Part shown: positions 35,019 to 43,853 of the stretch, in pieces
Layout: every line of letters begins with the position of its first letter
How positions within the stretch are numbered: position 1 is the stretch's first letter
Source of the DNA: Streptomyces minutiscleroticus
GTDB taxonomy: Bacteria > Actinomycetota > Actinomycetes > Streptomycetales > Streptomycetaceae
Direction of reading: 5' to 3'
Assembly (NCBI RefSeq): GCF_014650875.1
Contig: NZ_BMVU01000003.1
Coordinates: forward strand, 124,001-188,000
DNA length: 64,000 nt
Made by a program: the position numbers and the translations under genes
The notes under the pieces: model-generated
The model's input: the letters and a program-made list of their open reading frames with translations, nothing else
Database searches by the model: none
What the model was told of the DNA's origin: nothing

Positions 35019-35573
35019 TCACTCACCCGCCAGCAGCTTGACCGGGTCGAGGGTCTCGTCGCCCTTGCTCCAGTTGCAGGGGCACAGCTCGTCGGTCTGC
35101 AGGGCGTCCAGGACCCGCAGGACCTCCTTGGGGTTACGGCCGACCGAGCCCGCCGTCACCATCGTGAACTGGATCTCGTTGTTCTGGTCCACGATGAAGA
35201 CCGCGCGCTTGGCGAAGCCCTCCTCGTCCTCGATGCCCAGCGCCCGCATCAGGTCGTGCTTGGGGTCCGCCATCATCGGGAAGGGCAGGTCGGTCAGGTC
35301 CGGGTGGTCCTTGCGCCAGGCGTGGTGCACGAACTCGGAGTCACCGGAGAAGCCGAGGATCTGGGCGTCGCGGTCGGCGAACTCCTCGTTCAGCTTGCCG
35401 AAGGCCGCGATCTCGGTCGGGCACACGAAGGTGAAGTCCTTCGGCCAGGCGAAGACGATCTTCCACTTGCCCTCGTAGGTCTTGTGGTCGATCGTCTCGA
35501 ACTCCTTGCCCTTCTCCAGCGAGACGCAGGCGGTCAGTTCGAACTCGGGGAACTTGTCACCGACAGTGAGCAC
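35019..35573 (-). CDS. ahpC: alkyl hydroperoxide reductase AhpC (peroxiredoxin), 184 aa
   Basis: This is a 2-Cys peroxiredoxin that reduces hydrogen peroxide, organic peroxides and peroxynitrite. The peroxidatic Cys51 lies in FTFVCPTE, and the resolving Cys is in DELCPCNWSKG (Cys164/166). The length is typical for the actinobacterial form. The GTG start at 35573 has AAGGAG upstream. It is the first gene of the ahpC-ahpD operon and is divergent from oxyR, the classical arrangement for peroxide-induced control. Confidence 0.96.
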   Translation of the reverse strand: MLTVGDKFPEFELTACVSLEKGKEFETIDHKTYEGKWKIVFAWPKDFTFVCPTEIAAFGKLNEEFADRDAQILGFSGDSEFVHHAWRKDHPDLTDLPFPMMADPKHDLMRALGIEDEEGFAKRAVFIVDQNNEIQFTMVTAGSVGRNPKEVLRVLDALQTDELCPCNWSKGDETLDPVKLLAGE

Positions 35574-35666
35574 ACGCTCTCCTTGCAGCGAGAAAGCGCC
35601 CGTTTTGCAGGCGTTTCCATGGGTTGATCTTTGATCATGTTGGCACGGAGTGCAGTGACGCGGGAA

Positions 35667-35703
35667 ATAGCTACACTCGGTCGGGTTGATCGGAAACGGC
35701 TAT
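35667..35703. promoter_or_regulatory. candidate OxyR operator
   Basis: ATAG at 35667-35670 and CTAT at 35700-35703 delimit exactly 37 bp, the size of the classical OxyR tetranucleotide pattern. The two inner elements are degenerate (CGGT for CTAT and ATCG for ATAG). It lies in the ahpC-oxyR divergent region, 28 bp before the oxyR start. Confidence 0.55.
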
Positions 35704-35730
35704 CAGTGACGAAGGGTGAAGGTGCGGGGA

Positions 35731-36687
35731 ATGCCTGCGGCGAAAGGCAGCGGACGACGTCAGCCCAGCCTCGCCCAGTTGCGCGCCTTCGCCGCCGTCG
35801 CCGAGCACCTGCACTTCCGGGACGCCGCCGCCGCGCTCGGCATGAGCCAGCCCGCTCTCTCGGGCGCCGTCTCCGCCCTGGAGGAGACACTCGGTGTCAC
35901 ACTGCTCGAGCGTACGACCCGCAAGGTGCTCCTCTCGCCCGCCGGCGAACGCCTCGCCGTACGGGCGAAGGCGGTGCTGGAGGAGGTCGCCGCGCTGACG
36001 GAGGAGGCCGAGGCGGTCCGGGCGCCGTTCACCGGGACGCTGCGGCTCGGTGTGATCCCGACGGTGGCGCCCTATCTGCTGCCCACCGTGCTGCGGCTCG
36101 TCCGGGAGCGGTATCCGCACCTCGACCTCCAGGTGCACGAGGAGCGGACCGCCGGCCTTCTCGACGGCCTGACCGGCGGCCGGCTCGACCTGCTGCTGCT
36201 CGCCGTGCCGCTCGGCGTGCCCGGTGTGGCCGAACTGCCGCTGTTCGACGAGGAGTTCGTGCTCGTCACACCCCCCGGTCACGCGCCCGGCGGACAGCGG
36301 GGGATCCCCCGGGACGTCCTCAAGGAGATCGACCTCCTGCTCCTGGACGAAGGGCACTGCCTGCGCGACCAGGCCCTCGACATCTGCCGGGAGGCCGGCC
36401 GCGAGGACGTCCCCGTCACCACGACCGCCGCCGGGCTCTCCACACTCGTCCAGCTCGTCGCCGGCGGTCTCGGCTGCACCCTGCTCCCGCGCACGGCGCT
36501 GCGGCTGGAGACGTCCCGCAGCGACCGCCTCCTCACCGGCTACTTCGCCGACCCGGCCCCCACCCGCCGGATCGCCCTGGCCATGCGGACGGGGGCCGCG
36601 CGCGCCGCCGAGTACGAGGAACTGGCCGCGGCCCTGCGCGAAGCGCTGCACCCGCTTCCCGTACGGGTCCTGGACGGGGACGCCTGA
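35731..36687 (+). CDS. oxyR: LysR-family peroxide sensor OxyR, 318 aa
   Basis: This is a LysR-type regulator activated by oxidation. The N-terminal winged helix is at residues 11-70 (LAQLRAFAAVAEHLHFRDAA, MSQPALSGAVSALEETLG). The redox pair is Cys210 and Cys219 in EGHCLRDQALDIC, with the nine-residue separation of the E. coli Cys199/Cys208 pair. The rest is the periplasmic-binding-protein-like domain. The ATG at 35731 has GAAGG seven bases upstream; a GTG at 35716 in frame is an alternative. Its divergent neighbour is ahpC. Confidence 0.93.
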   Translation: MPAAKGSGRRQPSLAQLRAFAAVAEHLHFRDAAAALGMSQPALSGAVSALEETLGVTLLERTTRKVLLSPAGERLAVRAKAVLEEVAALTEEAEAVRAPFTGTLRLGVIPTVAPYLLPTVLRLVRERYPHLDLQVHEERTAGLLDGLTGGRLDLLLLAVPLGVPGVAELPLFDEEFVLVTPPGHAPGGQRGIPRDVLKEIDLLLLDEGHCLRDQALDICREAGREDVPVTTTAAGLSTLVQLVAGGLGCTLLPRTALRLETSRSDRLLTGYFADPAPTRRIALAMRTGAARAAEYEELAAALREALHPLPVRVLDGDA

Positions 36688-36710
36688 CGCGTTCCCGGCC
36701 GTTCTCCCGC

Positions 36711-36738
36711 CGCTCCGGGGGCGAGGGCGCCCGGAGCG
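36711..36738 (+). terminator. hairpin after oxyR
   Basis: A 9-bp perfect stem (36711-36719 with 36730-36738, CGCTCCGGG/CCCGGAGCG) and 10-nt loop begin 23 bp past the oxyR stop. Confidence 0.5.
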
Positions 36739-36958
36739 GGAGCCCTCGCGGCGGCGCCGCCCCGCCGTTGGGCGCGCCGTCCGCCAACTACCGCCGCGGA
36801 CAGGGCACAGTGAGTCGTTCCGCACCGCTCCGTGCCCCTGACCGTGTGGAATCGCCGGGGGCGGGTTGCAACCGCGGGGGCGGATGCGGGACGGTTGCAG
36901 AAGGACGTCTGTTCTCCATAGCAGGAAGGTGGTGAGGTGCGCACGGTGCGTGCCTCTG

Positions 36959-38632
36959 ATGGTGTCTGCTCCCCACGGGTCCTCCGCCCGACCGCGCGAC
37001 GCCGACCTCGGGGTCGGTGCGGCGTGGGCCGAGGCCCCTTACCCGGTGCTGGTCGTCGACCGGCACGGCGGTCTCGTCCGGATCAATGAGGCCGCCCGAG
37101 CGCTCCTGCCCGACGTCGCCGACGGCGACCGGCTGCACGAGAAGGTGCCGTCCTGGCTCTCCCAGGCGCACCGGCGGCTCGGCGACGGGCCGCGCGACGC
37201 CTGTGCCGGCCCGCTGAGCGGAAGCATCAACGACCGTCTCTTCGAGGCGCATCCGACCTCGGGCGCCGACGGCGACGTGGTGTGGTGGCTGGTCGACGAG
37301 ACCGACCGGCGCCTGGCCGAGACCGCGCTGAGCGACGCGCAGGTACGCTCCGAGGTCCTCGCGAAGGTCTCCAGCGCGCTGCTGTCCACCCTGAACGTGC
37401 CGCGCTGCACGGAGGTGGCCGCCTCCATGGCCGCGGAACACCTCGCCGAGGCCGCCGTGCTCGTCGCGCCGCCCCAGGGGCGGCGCCACCCGCTGACCCA
37501 CGCCCGCCGGGGCGGACCGGTCACCCGGACCGTGCGGCAGGTCGACGTCGCGAGCGTGCCGGGGCTGAACGAGGCCCTGCAGGGCTTTCCGCCCGTACCC
37601 GCCCGCTGGATCAATCCCGACGACATCCCCGGCTGGGTGGTCCCGGACGGGTTCGCCGGACCGGTCGGCTCCGTGATCGTCGCTCCGCTCCCCGGCCACG
37701 GCGTGCCCGCCGGGGCGCTGATCCTGCTGCGCTCCAGCACCGAACAGGCCTTCACCGAGGGCGAGGAGGTCTTCGCCCGCCTGTTCGCCGCCCGCGCCGG
37801 GGCGGCCCTGTCCGCGGCCGGCCTGTACAGCGAGCAGGCCGCCATCACCGAGACGCTGATGCGGGAGCTGCTGCCGCCGTCGCTGCACAGCGTGCACGGG
37901 GTGGAGTACGCCGGCGGCTACCGGGCCTCCAAGAACCAGGAGCGGGTCGGCGGGGACTTCTACGACGTCCATCCCGGCTCCGACCCCTCCCAGGAGACCC
38001 TCGTCGTCCTGGGGGACGTCGCGGGCAAGGGACTGGACGCGGCGGTCCTGACCGGCAAGATCCGCAACACGCTGCACGCCCTGCTGCCGCTGGCCGAGGA
38101 CCACGAGCGGGTGCTCGGCCTGCTCAACGGCGCCCTGCTGACCTCCCATCACGCCCGGTTCGCCACGCTCGTGCTCGCCTCCGTGCGCCGCCGGGGCGGC
38201 CGGGTGCAGGTGCGGCTGACCAGCGCCGGGCACCTGCCGCCGCTGATCGTCCGCACCGACGGCACGGTCGAGGAGGTGGCCACGCGCGGCACCCTGGTCG
38301 GCGCGCTGCCGACCGTCACCGCGAACACGGTGCGCACGACGCTCGCGCCGGGCGAGACGTGCCTGCTGTACACCGACGGCATCACCGAGGCCCGCGGCGG
38401 CCCGCTGGGCGACGAGCTCTTCGGCGAGCACCGCCTGCGGCGGGCGCTTGCCGAGTGCGCGGGCATGCCGGCGGAAGCGGTCGTGGAGCGGGTGCAGATG
38501 CTGGCCGCCGAGTGGCTGGGACCGGGCCGCCACGACGACATGGCCGCCGTCGCCGTCAGCGCCCCCAGGAACGGTCCCCTGACGGTCGTCGACGGACGCG
38601 CGCACGGCCGAGACAGCAGGAGGAAGACATGA
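36959..38632 (+). CDS. PAS/GAF-SpoIIE type PP2C phosphatase (module A), 557 aa
   Basis: This protein is predicted to dephosphorylate an anti-sigma factor antagonist. A PAS-like N-terminus (about residues 20-100, YPVLVVDRHGGLVRINEAARALL and VWWLVDETD) is followed by a GAF-like domain (about 120-275, ending HGVPAGALILLRSS). The SpoIIE/PP2C domain is at about 290-540, with metal motifs VGGDFYDVH, VVLGDVAGKG and GRHDDMA. The ATG at 36959 is the working start; GTGs at 36929 and 36932 behind AGGAAG are alternatives. The stop overlaps the next start (ATGA), so it is translationally coupled to the cobalamin-binding protein. A close paralogue is encoded at 41457-43148. Confidence 0.9.
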   Translation: MVSAPHGSSARPRDADLGVGAAWAEAPYPVLVVDRHGGLVRINEAARALLPDVADGDRLHEKVPSWLSQAHRRLGDGPRDACAGPLSGSINDRLFEAHPTSGADGDVVWWLVDETDRRLAETALSDAQVRSEVLAKVSSALLSTLNVPRCTEVAASMAAEHLAEAAVLVAPPQGRRHPLTHARRGGPVTRTVRQVDVASVPGLNEALQGFPPVPARWINPDDIPGWVVPDGFAGPVGSVIVAPLPGHGVPAGALILLRSSTEQAFTEGEEVFARLFAARAGAALSAAGLYSEQAAITETLMRELLPPSLHSVHGVEYAGGYRASKNQERVGGDFYDVHPGSDPSQETLVVLGDVAGKGLDAAVLTGKIRNTLHALLPLAEDHERVLGLLNGALLTSHHARFATLVLASVRRRGGRVQVRLTSAGHLPPLIVRTDGTVEEVATRGTLVGALPTVTANTVRTTLAPGETCLLYTDGITEARGGPLGDELFGEHRLRRALAECAGMPAEAVVERVQMLAAEWLGPGRHDDMAAVAVSAPRNGPLTVVDGRAHGRDSRRKT

Positions 38633-39702
38633 GTCACCCCACCGTGCCGGCCGAACTGCCGGACCAGTTGTGGGAGGCGGTGGCCGACGGCGACGAGCAC
38701 ACGGCCGTCGACATCGTCCACCGGGCACTGGCGGACGGTGCGGACGAGGAGACACTGCTCCTCGAGGTGATCGCCCCCGTCCAGAGGCGGATCGGCACGG
38801 AATGGGCCGCCGACCGCATCAGCGTGGCCCAGGAGCACGCGGCCACCGCCATCAACGAGCGGGTCGTCGGCTTCCTCGCCCACGCCCGGCCGGAGGGCGA
38901 GCGCCGCGCCCCCGACCGGGGACGGGTGACGGTCAGCTGCATCGACGGCGAGTGGCACGCCTTCCCCGCCCGGCTCGTCACCGAGGTGCTGCGCCTGCGC
39001 GGCTGGCGGGTGGACTACCTCGGCGCCCAGACCCCCACCGCGCACCTGATCGCCCACCTGCACTGCACCAACCCCGACGCCGTGCTGCTGTCCGGGTCGA
39101 TCCCCACCCACCTGCCGACCGCCCACAGCGCCATCACCGCCTGCCAGGCCATCGGCGTCCCCGTCCTGGCCGGCGGCCGGGCCTTCGGACCCGACGGGCG
39201 CCGCGCCCGGGCGCTGGGCGCCGACGAGTGGGCGGCCGACGCCCGCGGCGCGGCCGCCGTGCTCGAAGCGGGCCTCGCCCAGCCGTGCCCGACGGCGATC
39301 CGGCAGGCGACGGACGACCTGCCGCACCTGGACGACCAGGAGTACACGATGGTCGCCCAGTCCCGTCCCCAGCTCGTCAAGCAGACCCTGGTCGACCTGG
39401 AGGACCGCTTCCCCGCCGTACGCGGCTACGGCGACGCCCAGCGCGAGCGGACCGTCGAGGACATCGCCCACATCGTCGACTTCCTGGCCACCGCGCTCTA
39501 CCTCGACGAACCGGACGTCTTCACCGCGTTCCTCACCTGGACCGCCGACATCCTGGAGGCCCGGCACGTCCCCGCCCGCTCGCTGACGGCCGGCCTGGAC
39601 ATCCTGGCCGTCCAGTTGCGCGACTTCCCGCGCACCGTGCGCCTGCTCCACGCGGGCACCGCCGCCCTGCGCGACCACCCCGTCCCCGGCATCCGCGCAT
39701 GA
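38629..39702 (+). CDS. cobalamin-binding sensor with AdoCbl-photoreceptor signature, 357 aa
   Basis: The N-terminal helical cap (about residues 10-95) contains Trp59 and Glu69-His70 in EWAADRISVAQEH, the W-x9-EH motif known from the AdoCbl photoreceptor CarH. A Rossmann-like B12-binding domain follows (about 98-215), with His110 in GEWHAFP as the probable lower cobalt ligand (E-x-H-x-x-P where CarH has E-x-H-x-x-G). The helix-rich C-terminal part (about 240-357) might be a stressosome-type or globin-like output domain; this is a guess. No DNA-binding domain is present. AGGAGG lies before the ATG, and ATGA overlaps join it to the genes on both sides. Confidence 0.88.
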   Translation: MSHPTVPAELPDQLWEAVADGDEHTAVDIVHRALADGADEETLLLEVIAPVQRRIGTEWAADRISVAQEHAATAINERVVGFLAHARPEGERRAPDRGRVTVSCIDGEWHAFPARLVTEVLRLRGWRVDYLGAQTPTAHLIAHLHCTNPDAVLLSGSIPTHLPTAHSAITACQAIGVPVLAGGRAFGPDGRRARALGADEWAADARGAAAVLEAGLAQPCPTAIRQATDDLPHLDDQEYTMVAQSRPQLVKQTLVDLEDRFPAVRGYGDAQRERTVEDIAHIVDFLATALYLDEPDVFTAFLTWTADILEARHVPARSLTAGLDILAVQLRDFPRTVRLLHAGTAALRDHPVPGIRA

Positions 39703-40097
39703 CCGGCCTGCCACCCACCGAGTTCGTCCTCGTCGCCCGCCACGAGCCGCCCGCGCTGACCGTGCGGGTGGCCGGTGAGCTCGACTACGACACGAGCGAG
39801 GACCTGGTCGGCGCCGTCGTCGAGCACCTGTCCGAAGCAGCGCAGATCCACGACGTGCACCTGGACTTCTCCGGCCTGACCTGGATCGACTCCACGGGCC
39901 TGTCCGCCCTGCTGACGGTCCACCGCCACGTCGGCGCCGCCGGTGCCACCCTGCACCTCGACAACCGGCCGGGCGTCCTGGAGCGCATGCTCCACATGAC
40001 CAACGTGCTGGACCACCTCACGGCCCCCGCGGCCGGCGGACAGGCCCGGCGGTTCGGCGAGGACGACGGCACGGCCGGGGCGGGCGCCACTTCCTGA
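39699..40097 (+). CDS. STAS-domain anti-sigma factor antagonist (module A), 132 aa
   Basis: This is a SpoIIAA/RsbV-like partner-switching protein. Residues 8-112 form the STAS fold, with LTVRVAGELDYDTSEDLV at the start and the phosphorylatable Ser65 in TWIDSTGLSALL. When dephosphorylated, such proteins bind an anti-sigma kinase and free a sigma factor. The start overlaps the stop of the cobalamin sensor gene (ATGA). Its phosphatase is presumably the first gene of the operon. The kinase and sigma factor are not in the window. The last 20 residues are a disordered Gly/Ala/Asp tail. Confidence 0.92.
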   Translation: MTGLPPTEFVLVARHEPPALTVRVAGELDYDTSEDLVGAVVEHLSEAAQIHDVHLDFSGLTWIDSTGLSALLTVHRHVGAAGATLHLDNRPGVLERMLHMTNVLDHLTAPAAGGQARRFGEDDGTAGAGATS

Positions 40098-40322
40098 CCG
40101 GCATTGTCACGGCGGCCGTCCGGGAGAACCGCGTCACGGTCGCCGCACCGCGGTGCGGGCGAAGAACCGGGGCGGTGCCACCGTCCGGGGGCGGCTTTGC
40201 CGAACCGGCAAACCGGCTGGTCCCCTCGGCGCGGTCCTCCGCATGATCGGAACCGGTCCGGCGGAGCCGCGGCAGGGCGACGTCGGGACGCACGGCGGAC
40301 CAGGCACCCCGGAGGAGCACGT

Positions 40323-41303
40323 ATGCCGCAGCACGCAGCCGAGACCACGCACCGCACGGTGTCCTCGCCGGCAGGCCGTATCCACCTCGTGGAGCAGGGG
40401 AGCGGGCCGCTGGTGCTGCTCGTGCACGGCTTCCCGGAATCCTGGTACTCCTGGCGCCACCAGTTGCCGGCGCTCGCGGCGGCGGGGTACCGCGCGGTCG
40501 CCGTCGACGTCCGCGGCTACGGCCGCTCCTCCAGGCCGGCCGCGGTGGACGCGTACCGGATGCTGGAACTGGTGGAGGACAACGTCTCGGTGGTGCGCGC
40601 CCTGGGGGAGGAGCCGGCGGTGGTCGTCGGCCACGACTGGGGCGCGACCATTGCCGCGCACTGCGCCCTGCTCCGGCCGGAGGTCTTCCGCGCGGTGGGC
40701 CTGCTGAGCGTTCCCTACACCCCGCCCGGCGGCCCCCGCCCCGGCGAGGTCTTCGCGCGGACGGGCGGGGACGAGGAGTTCTACGTCTCCTACTTCCAGC
40801 AGCCGGGCCGCGCCGAGGCCGAGATCGAGCCCGACGTGCGCGGCTGGCTCGCGGGCTTCTACGCGGCCCTGTCCGCCGACACCATGCCCGCGCCCGGCGC
40901 GCCCGATCCGCACTTCGTCGGCGGGGGAGGGACGCTGCGCGACCGGTTCCCCGCAGGCCGGCTGCCCGCCTGGCTCGGCGAGGAGGACCTCGACGTCTAC
41001 GCCGGGGAGTTCGAGCGCACCGGTCTGACCGGGGCGCTCAACCGCTACCGGAACATGGACCGCGACTGGGAGGACCTCGCCGCCTTCCACGGCGCCCCCC
41101 TCACCCAGCCGTCCCTGTTCGTCGGCGGCGGCCTGGACGCCTCCACGACCTGGCTGGCCGAGGCGATCGAGGCGTACCCGGTCACACTGCCGGGGCTGGT
41201 CTCCTCCCACCTCCTCGACGGCTGCGGCCACTGGATCCAGCAGGAGCGCCCCGAGGAGGTCAACCGCCTCCTCGTCGACTGGCTCGCCGCCCTGCCCGCC
41301 TGA
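40323..41303 (+). CDS. epoxide hydrolase (alpha/beta hydrolase), 326 aa
   Basis: This is a soluble epoxide hydrolase-like enzyme that would open epoxides to diols. HGFPESWYSWRHQ (about residues 35-47) provides the oxyanion HGxP motif. The nucleophile is Asp105 in VVGHDWGAT, which separates epoxide hydrolases from esterases. The catalytic His303 is in DGCGHWIQQERPEEV. Tyr residues of the cap are present (about 150-245). GGAGGAG precedes the ATG at 40323. It sits alone between two partner-switching operons and 226 bp after the first, so a functional link to them is unproven. Confidence 0.92.
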   Translation: MPQHAAETTHRTVSSPAGRIHLVEQGSGPLVLLVHGFPESWYSWRHQLPALAAAGYRAVAVDVRGYGRSSRPAAVDAYRMLELVEDNVSVVRALGEEPAVVVGHDWGATIAAHCALLRPEVFRAVGLLSVPYTPPGGPRPGEVFARTGGDEEFYVSYFQQPGRAEAEIEPDVRGWLAGFYAALSADTMPAPGAPDPHFVGGGGTLRDRFPAGRLPAWLGEEDLDVYAGEFERTGLTGALNRYRNMDRDWEDLAAFHGAPLTQPSLFVGGGLDASTTWLAEAIEAYPVTLPGLVSSHLLDGCGHWIQQERPEEVNRLLVDWLAALPA

Positions 41304-41456
41304 CGGACCCGCGCACACCGTTCGTCCCGTACGGCGAGCGCCGTGGAACCGTGTGGTGAATCCGTTCGACACGGGGTTCGACACGGGACCCGGCGTTGCG
41401 TGCGGAAGGTGGATAAGGGAAGGTTGCTCCGAGCGATTTCTCCGAGCGGCAGAGGG

Positions 41457-43148
41457 GTGGTGGGGTACGCGCAGCGCGTTCCCCCGTTCGTGATTTCTTC
41501 TTCGGGTGCCTCCGGCGGTACGCGGGGCGGCGGCGTCAGTGTCAGCGCGGCGTGGAGCAACGCCCCCTATCCGGTGCTGGTCGTCGGCGGCGACGGGGAC
41601 GTGGTCGACGCCAACGAGGCCGCGCGCACACTGTTCCCGCCGGCCGAGGGACTGCCGCCGTGGCTGGCGGACGCGCACCGCCGCCCGCGGGCGTCCGGGA
41701 CCCCGGAACAGGGTGTCGTCTCGGGAACGGTGGCGGGCCGCAGCTTCGAGGCGTACTCCTCGCCCGGTGAGGGCGGGGAGGTGGTCTGGTGGCTGGTGGA
41801 GGACACCGGACACCGCCTGGCCGAGGAGGCGCTGCGCACCGAGCGCGAGCGCACGGAGCTGCTGGAGGAGATCTCCGGTGTGCTGCTGTCGTCGCTGAAC
41901 GTGGACCGGTGCGCGGAGGTGACGGCCCGGACGGCCGCCGACCACCTCGCCGACGCGGCCGTGGTCGTCGCACCGGCGCAGGGGCGCCGCCACCCCCTGA
42001 CGTACGCGCGGGCCGGCGGCGCGGTCACGCAGACGCTGGCGCGGGTCGACCCGTCGTCGGTGCCCGGGCTCGCGGAGGCCCTGCAGGGCTTCCCGCCGGT
42101 CCCGACCCGGTGGATCGACCCCGAGGAGCTCGCCGATTGGCTGATCCCGCCCGGGTTCGACGGCCCGATCGACTCCGTGATCATCGCTCCGCTGCCCGGG
42201 CACGGCATCCCGGCCGGTGCGCTGATCCTGCTGCGCTCCAGCACGCACCGGGCGTTCACGGACGGCGAGGAGGCCTTCGCCCACCTGTTCGCCGCGCGGG
42301 CCGGAGCGGCGCTCTCGGCGGCGCACCTGTACGCGGAGCAGGCCTCGATCACCGCCACCCTGCTGCAGGAGCTGCTGCCGCCCCGCCTCGAGCGGGTCCA
42401 CGGCGTGGAGTACGCCGGTGTCTACCGGCCCTCCCAGGACCACGAGGACGTCGGCGGCGACTTCTACGACGTCCATCCCGGCGCCGACGCGTCGCAGGAC
42501 ACGTTCGTCGTCCTCGGCGACGTGGCGGGCAAGGGTCTGCAGGCCGCCGCCCTGACCGGCAAGATCCGCAGTGTGCTGCAGGCGCTGCTGCCGCTGTCCG
42601 GCGACCACCAGCAGGTGCTCACCCTCCTCAACGACGCACTGCTCACCTCGCACCACACCCGCTACGCCTCCCTGGTGCTGGCCTCGGTCCGGCGGAGCGA
42701 GGGGAGCGAGGGCGCCGAGGGACAGGTGCGGCTGAGGCTGACCAGCGCCGGGCACCTGCCGCCACTGATCATCCGCGCCGACGGCCGCGTCGAGCCGGTC
42801 GACACCCTCGGGCAGATCGTCGGCGCCCTGCCGAAGGTCACCGCACACAGTGTGGACGTCGTCCTGGCGCCGGGGGAGACGTGCCTGCTGTACACGGACG
42901 GCATCACCGACGCCCACGGCGGCCCCCTGGGCGAGGAACTCTACGGTGAGCACCGGCTGCGTCACGCGCTCCGGGAGTGCGCGCGGATGCCGGCCAAGGC
43001 GGTCGTGGAGCACGTGCAGATGCTGGCCGCGCAGTGGCTGGGCGGCGGCCGCCACGACGACATGGCCACCCTCGCCATCACCAACCCCGCCACCGGCCGC
43101 AGCACCCGCCGCACCGCCCACGGGCACGACACAGGAACGACCGCATGA
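41457..43148 (+). CDS. PAS/GAF-SpoIIE type PP2C phosphatase (module B), 563 aa
   Basis: This is a paralogue of the module A phosphatase, with the same order of PAS-like (about residues 25-105), GAF-like (about 130-290) and PP2C (about 300-550) domains. Shared landmarks include YPVLVVGGDGDVVDANEAAR, LSSLNVDRCAEVTARTAADH, LPGHGIPAGALILLRSSTH, VGGDFYDVH, VVLGDVAGKG and GRHDDMATL. The two seem to have arisen by duplication. The start is uncertain: GTGs at 41457 and 41460 are aligned with those of the paralogue, but their Shine-Dalgarno is too close. The stop overlaps the STAS gene (ATGA). Confidence 0.88.
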   Translation: MVGYAQRVPPFVISSSGASGGTRGGGVSVSAAWSNAPYPVLVVGGDGDVVDANEAARTLFPPAEGLPPWLADAHRRPRASGTPEQGVVSGTVAGRSFEAYSSPGEGGEVVWWLVEDTGHRLAEEALRTERERTELLEEISGVLLSSLNVDRCAEVTARTAADHLADAAVVVAPAQGRRHPLTYARAGGAVTQTLARVDPSSVPGLAEALQGFPPVPTRWIDPEELADWLIPPGFDGPIDSVIIAPLPGHGIPAGALILLRSSTHRAFTDGEEAFAHLFAARAGAALSAAHLYAEQASITATLLQELLPPRLERVHGVEYAGVYRPSQDHEDVGGDFYDVHPGADASQDTFVVLGDVAGKGLQAAALTGKIRSVLQALLPLSGDHQQVLTLLNDALLTSHHTRYASLVLASVRRSEGSEGAEGQVRLRLTSAGHLPPLIIRADGRVEPVDTLGQIVGALPKVTAHSVDVVLAPGETCLLYTDGITDAHGGPLGEELYGEHRLRHALRECARMPAKAVVEHVQMLAAQWLGGGRHDDMATLAITNPATGRSTRRTAHGHDTGTTA

Positions 43149-43558
43149 CCCCTTACCAGCCGTCCGGGTTCTCCCTGACCACCCGCATCTCCAGCGCCCA
43201 CACGCTGGAGCTGGCGATCCGCGGAGACCTCGACTACGACACCGGCGACGAGTTCTCCACCGCGGTGAACGAGGCGCTGGACGCCCACGTGCGCCGGCAC
43301 GGAACCGCGCTGCGCCATCTGCACCTGGACTGCGCCGAGCTGAGGGCCATCGACTCCATCGGCCTGTCCGCCCTGCTCGCACTGCGCCGGCGCACCCACC
43401 CCGCCGGCGTCACGCTGTACTTCCGCCACGAGCCCGTCTACCTCACGCGCATGCTCGAGGTCACCGGGACCACCGAGTACCTCACCGAACGCGCCGGTCC
43501 CGCTCCCGACGCCACACGGCCGCCGGAGGAGCGGGCCGACAGCGCGCCGGCGTCCTGA
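43145..43558 (+). CDS. STAS-domain anti-sigma factor antagonist (module B), 137 aa
   Basis: This is the second STAS protein. Residues 10-115 hold the fold (LELAIRGDLDYDTGDEFS) with phospho-acceptor Ser71 in RAIDSIGLSALL. The start overlaps the stop of the phosphatase gene. It resembles the module A STAS protein mainly in GDLDYDT and DSxGLSALL. The tail is Pro/Ala/acidic. As in module A no kinase is present, so it may feed a kinase encoded elsewhere, or compete with the module A protein for it. Confidence 0.92.
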   Translation: MTPYQPSGFSLTTRISSAHTLELAIRGDLDYDTGDEFSTAVNEALDAHVRRHGTALRHLHLDCAELRAIDSIGLSALLALRRRTHPAGVTLYFRHEPVYLTRMLEVTGTTEYLTERAGPAPDATRPPEERADSAPAS

Positions 43559-43766
43559 CGGCACCGCGACGTCCGTCCGCCCGCGGCCTCGCCGCGTCGC
43601 CGGCACAGCGTCCGGAAGGGGCCCGGAAAGCGGCGGAGCGGCCGTCTCCGTACCCGTACGGATCCGGCCGCCCGCGGGTGCCCGCAGGCAACGCCCGGCA
43701 CCTCGCTGACGGCTCGTCGGCGGACGCGGTGCCGTAGTCCCCGCCGCCGGCGCCGCCGGGTCCCCC

Positions 43767-43796
43767 CACCGAGGACCTCCCCCCCGTTCCTCGGTG
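43767..43796. terminator. hairpin between module B and a convergent lipoprotein gene
   Basis: A 9-bp perfect stem (CACCGAGGA/TCCTCGGTG) with a C-rich 12-nt loop lies between two convergent genes. Confidence 0.6.
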
Positions 43797-43853
43797 CCGG
43801 CCCCCGACGGGCCCCCGGCTGCGGCGCCCCGCCGACCGCGTACGGTCACGAGG

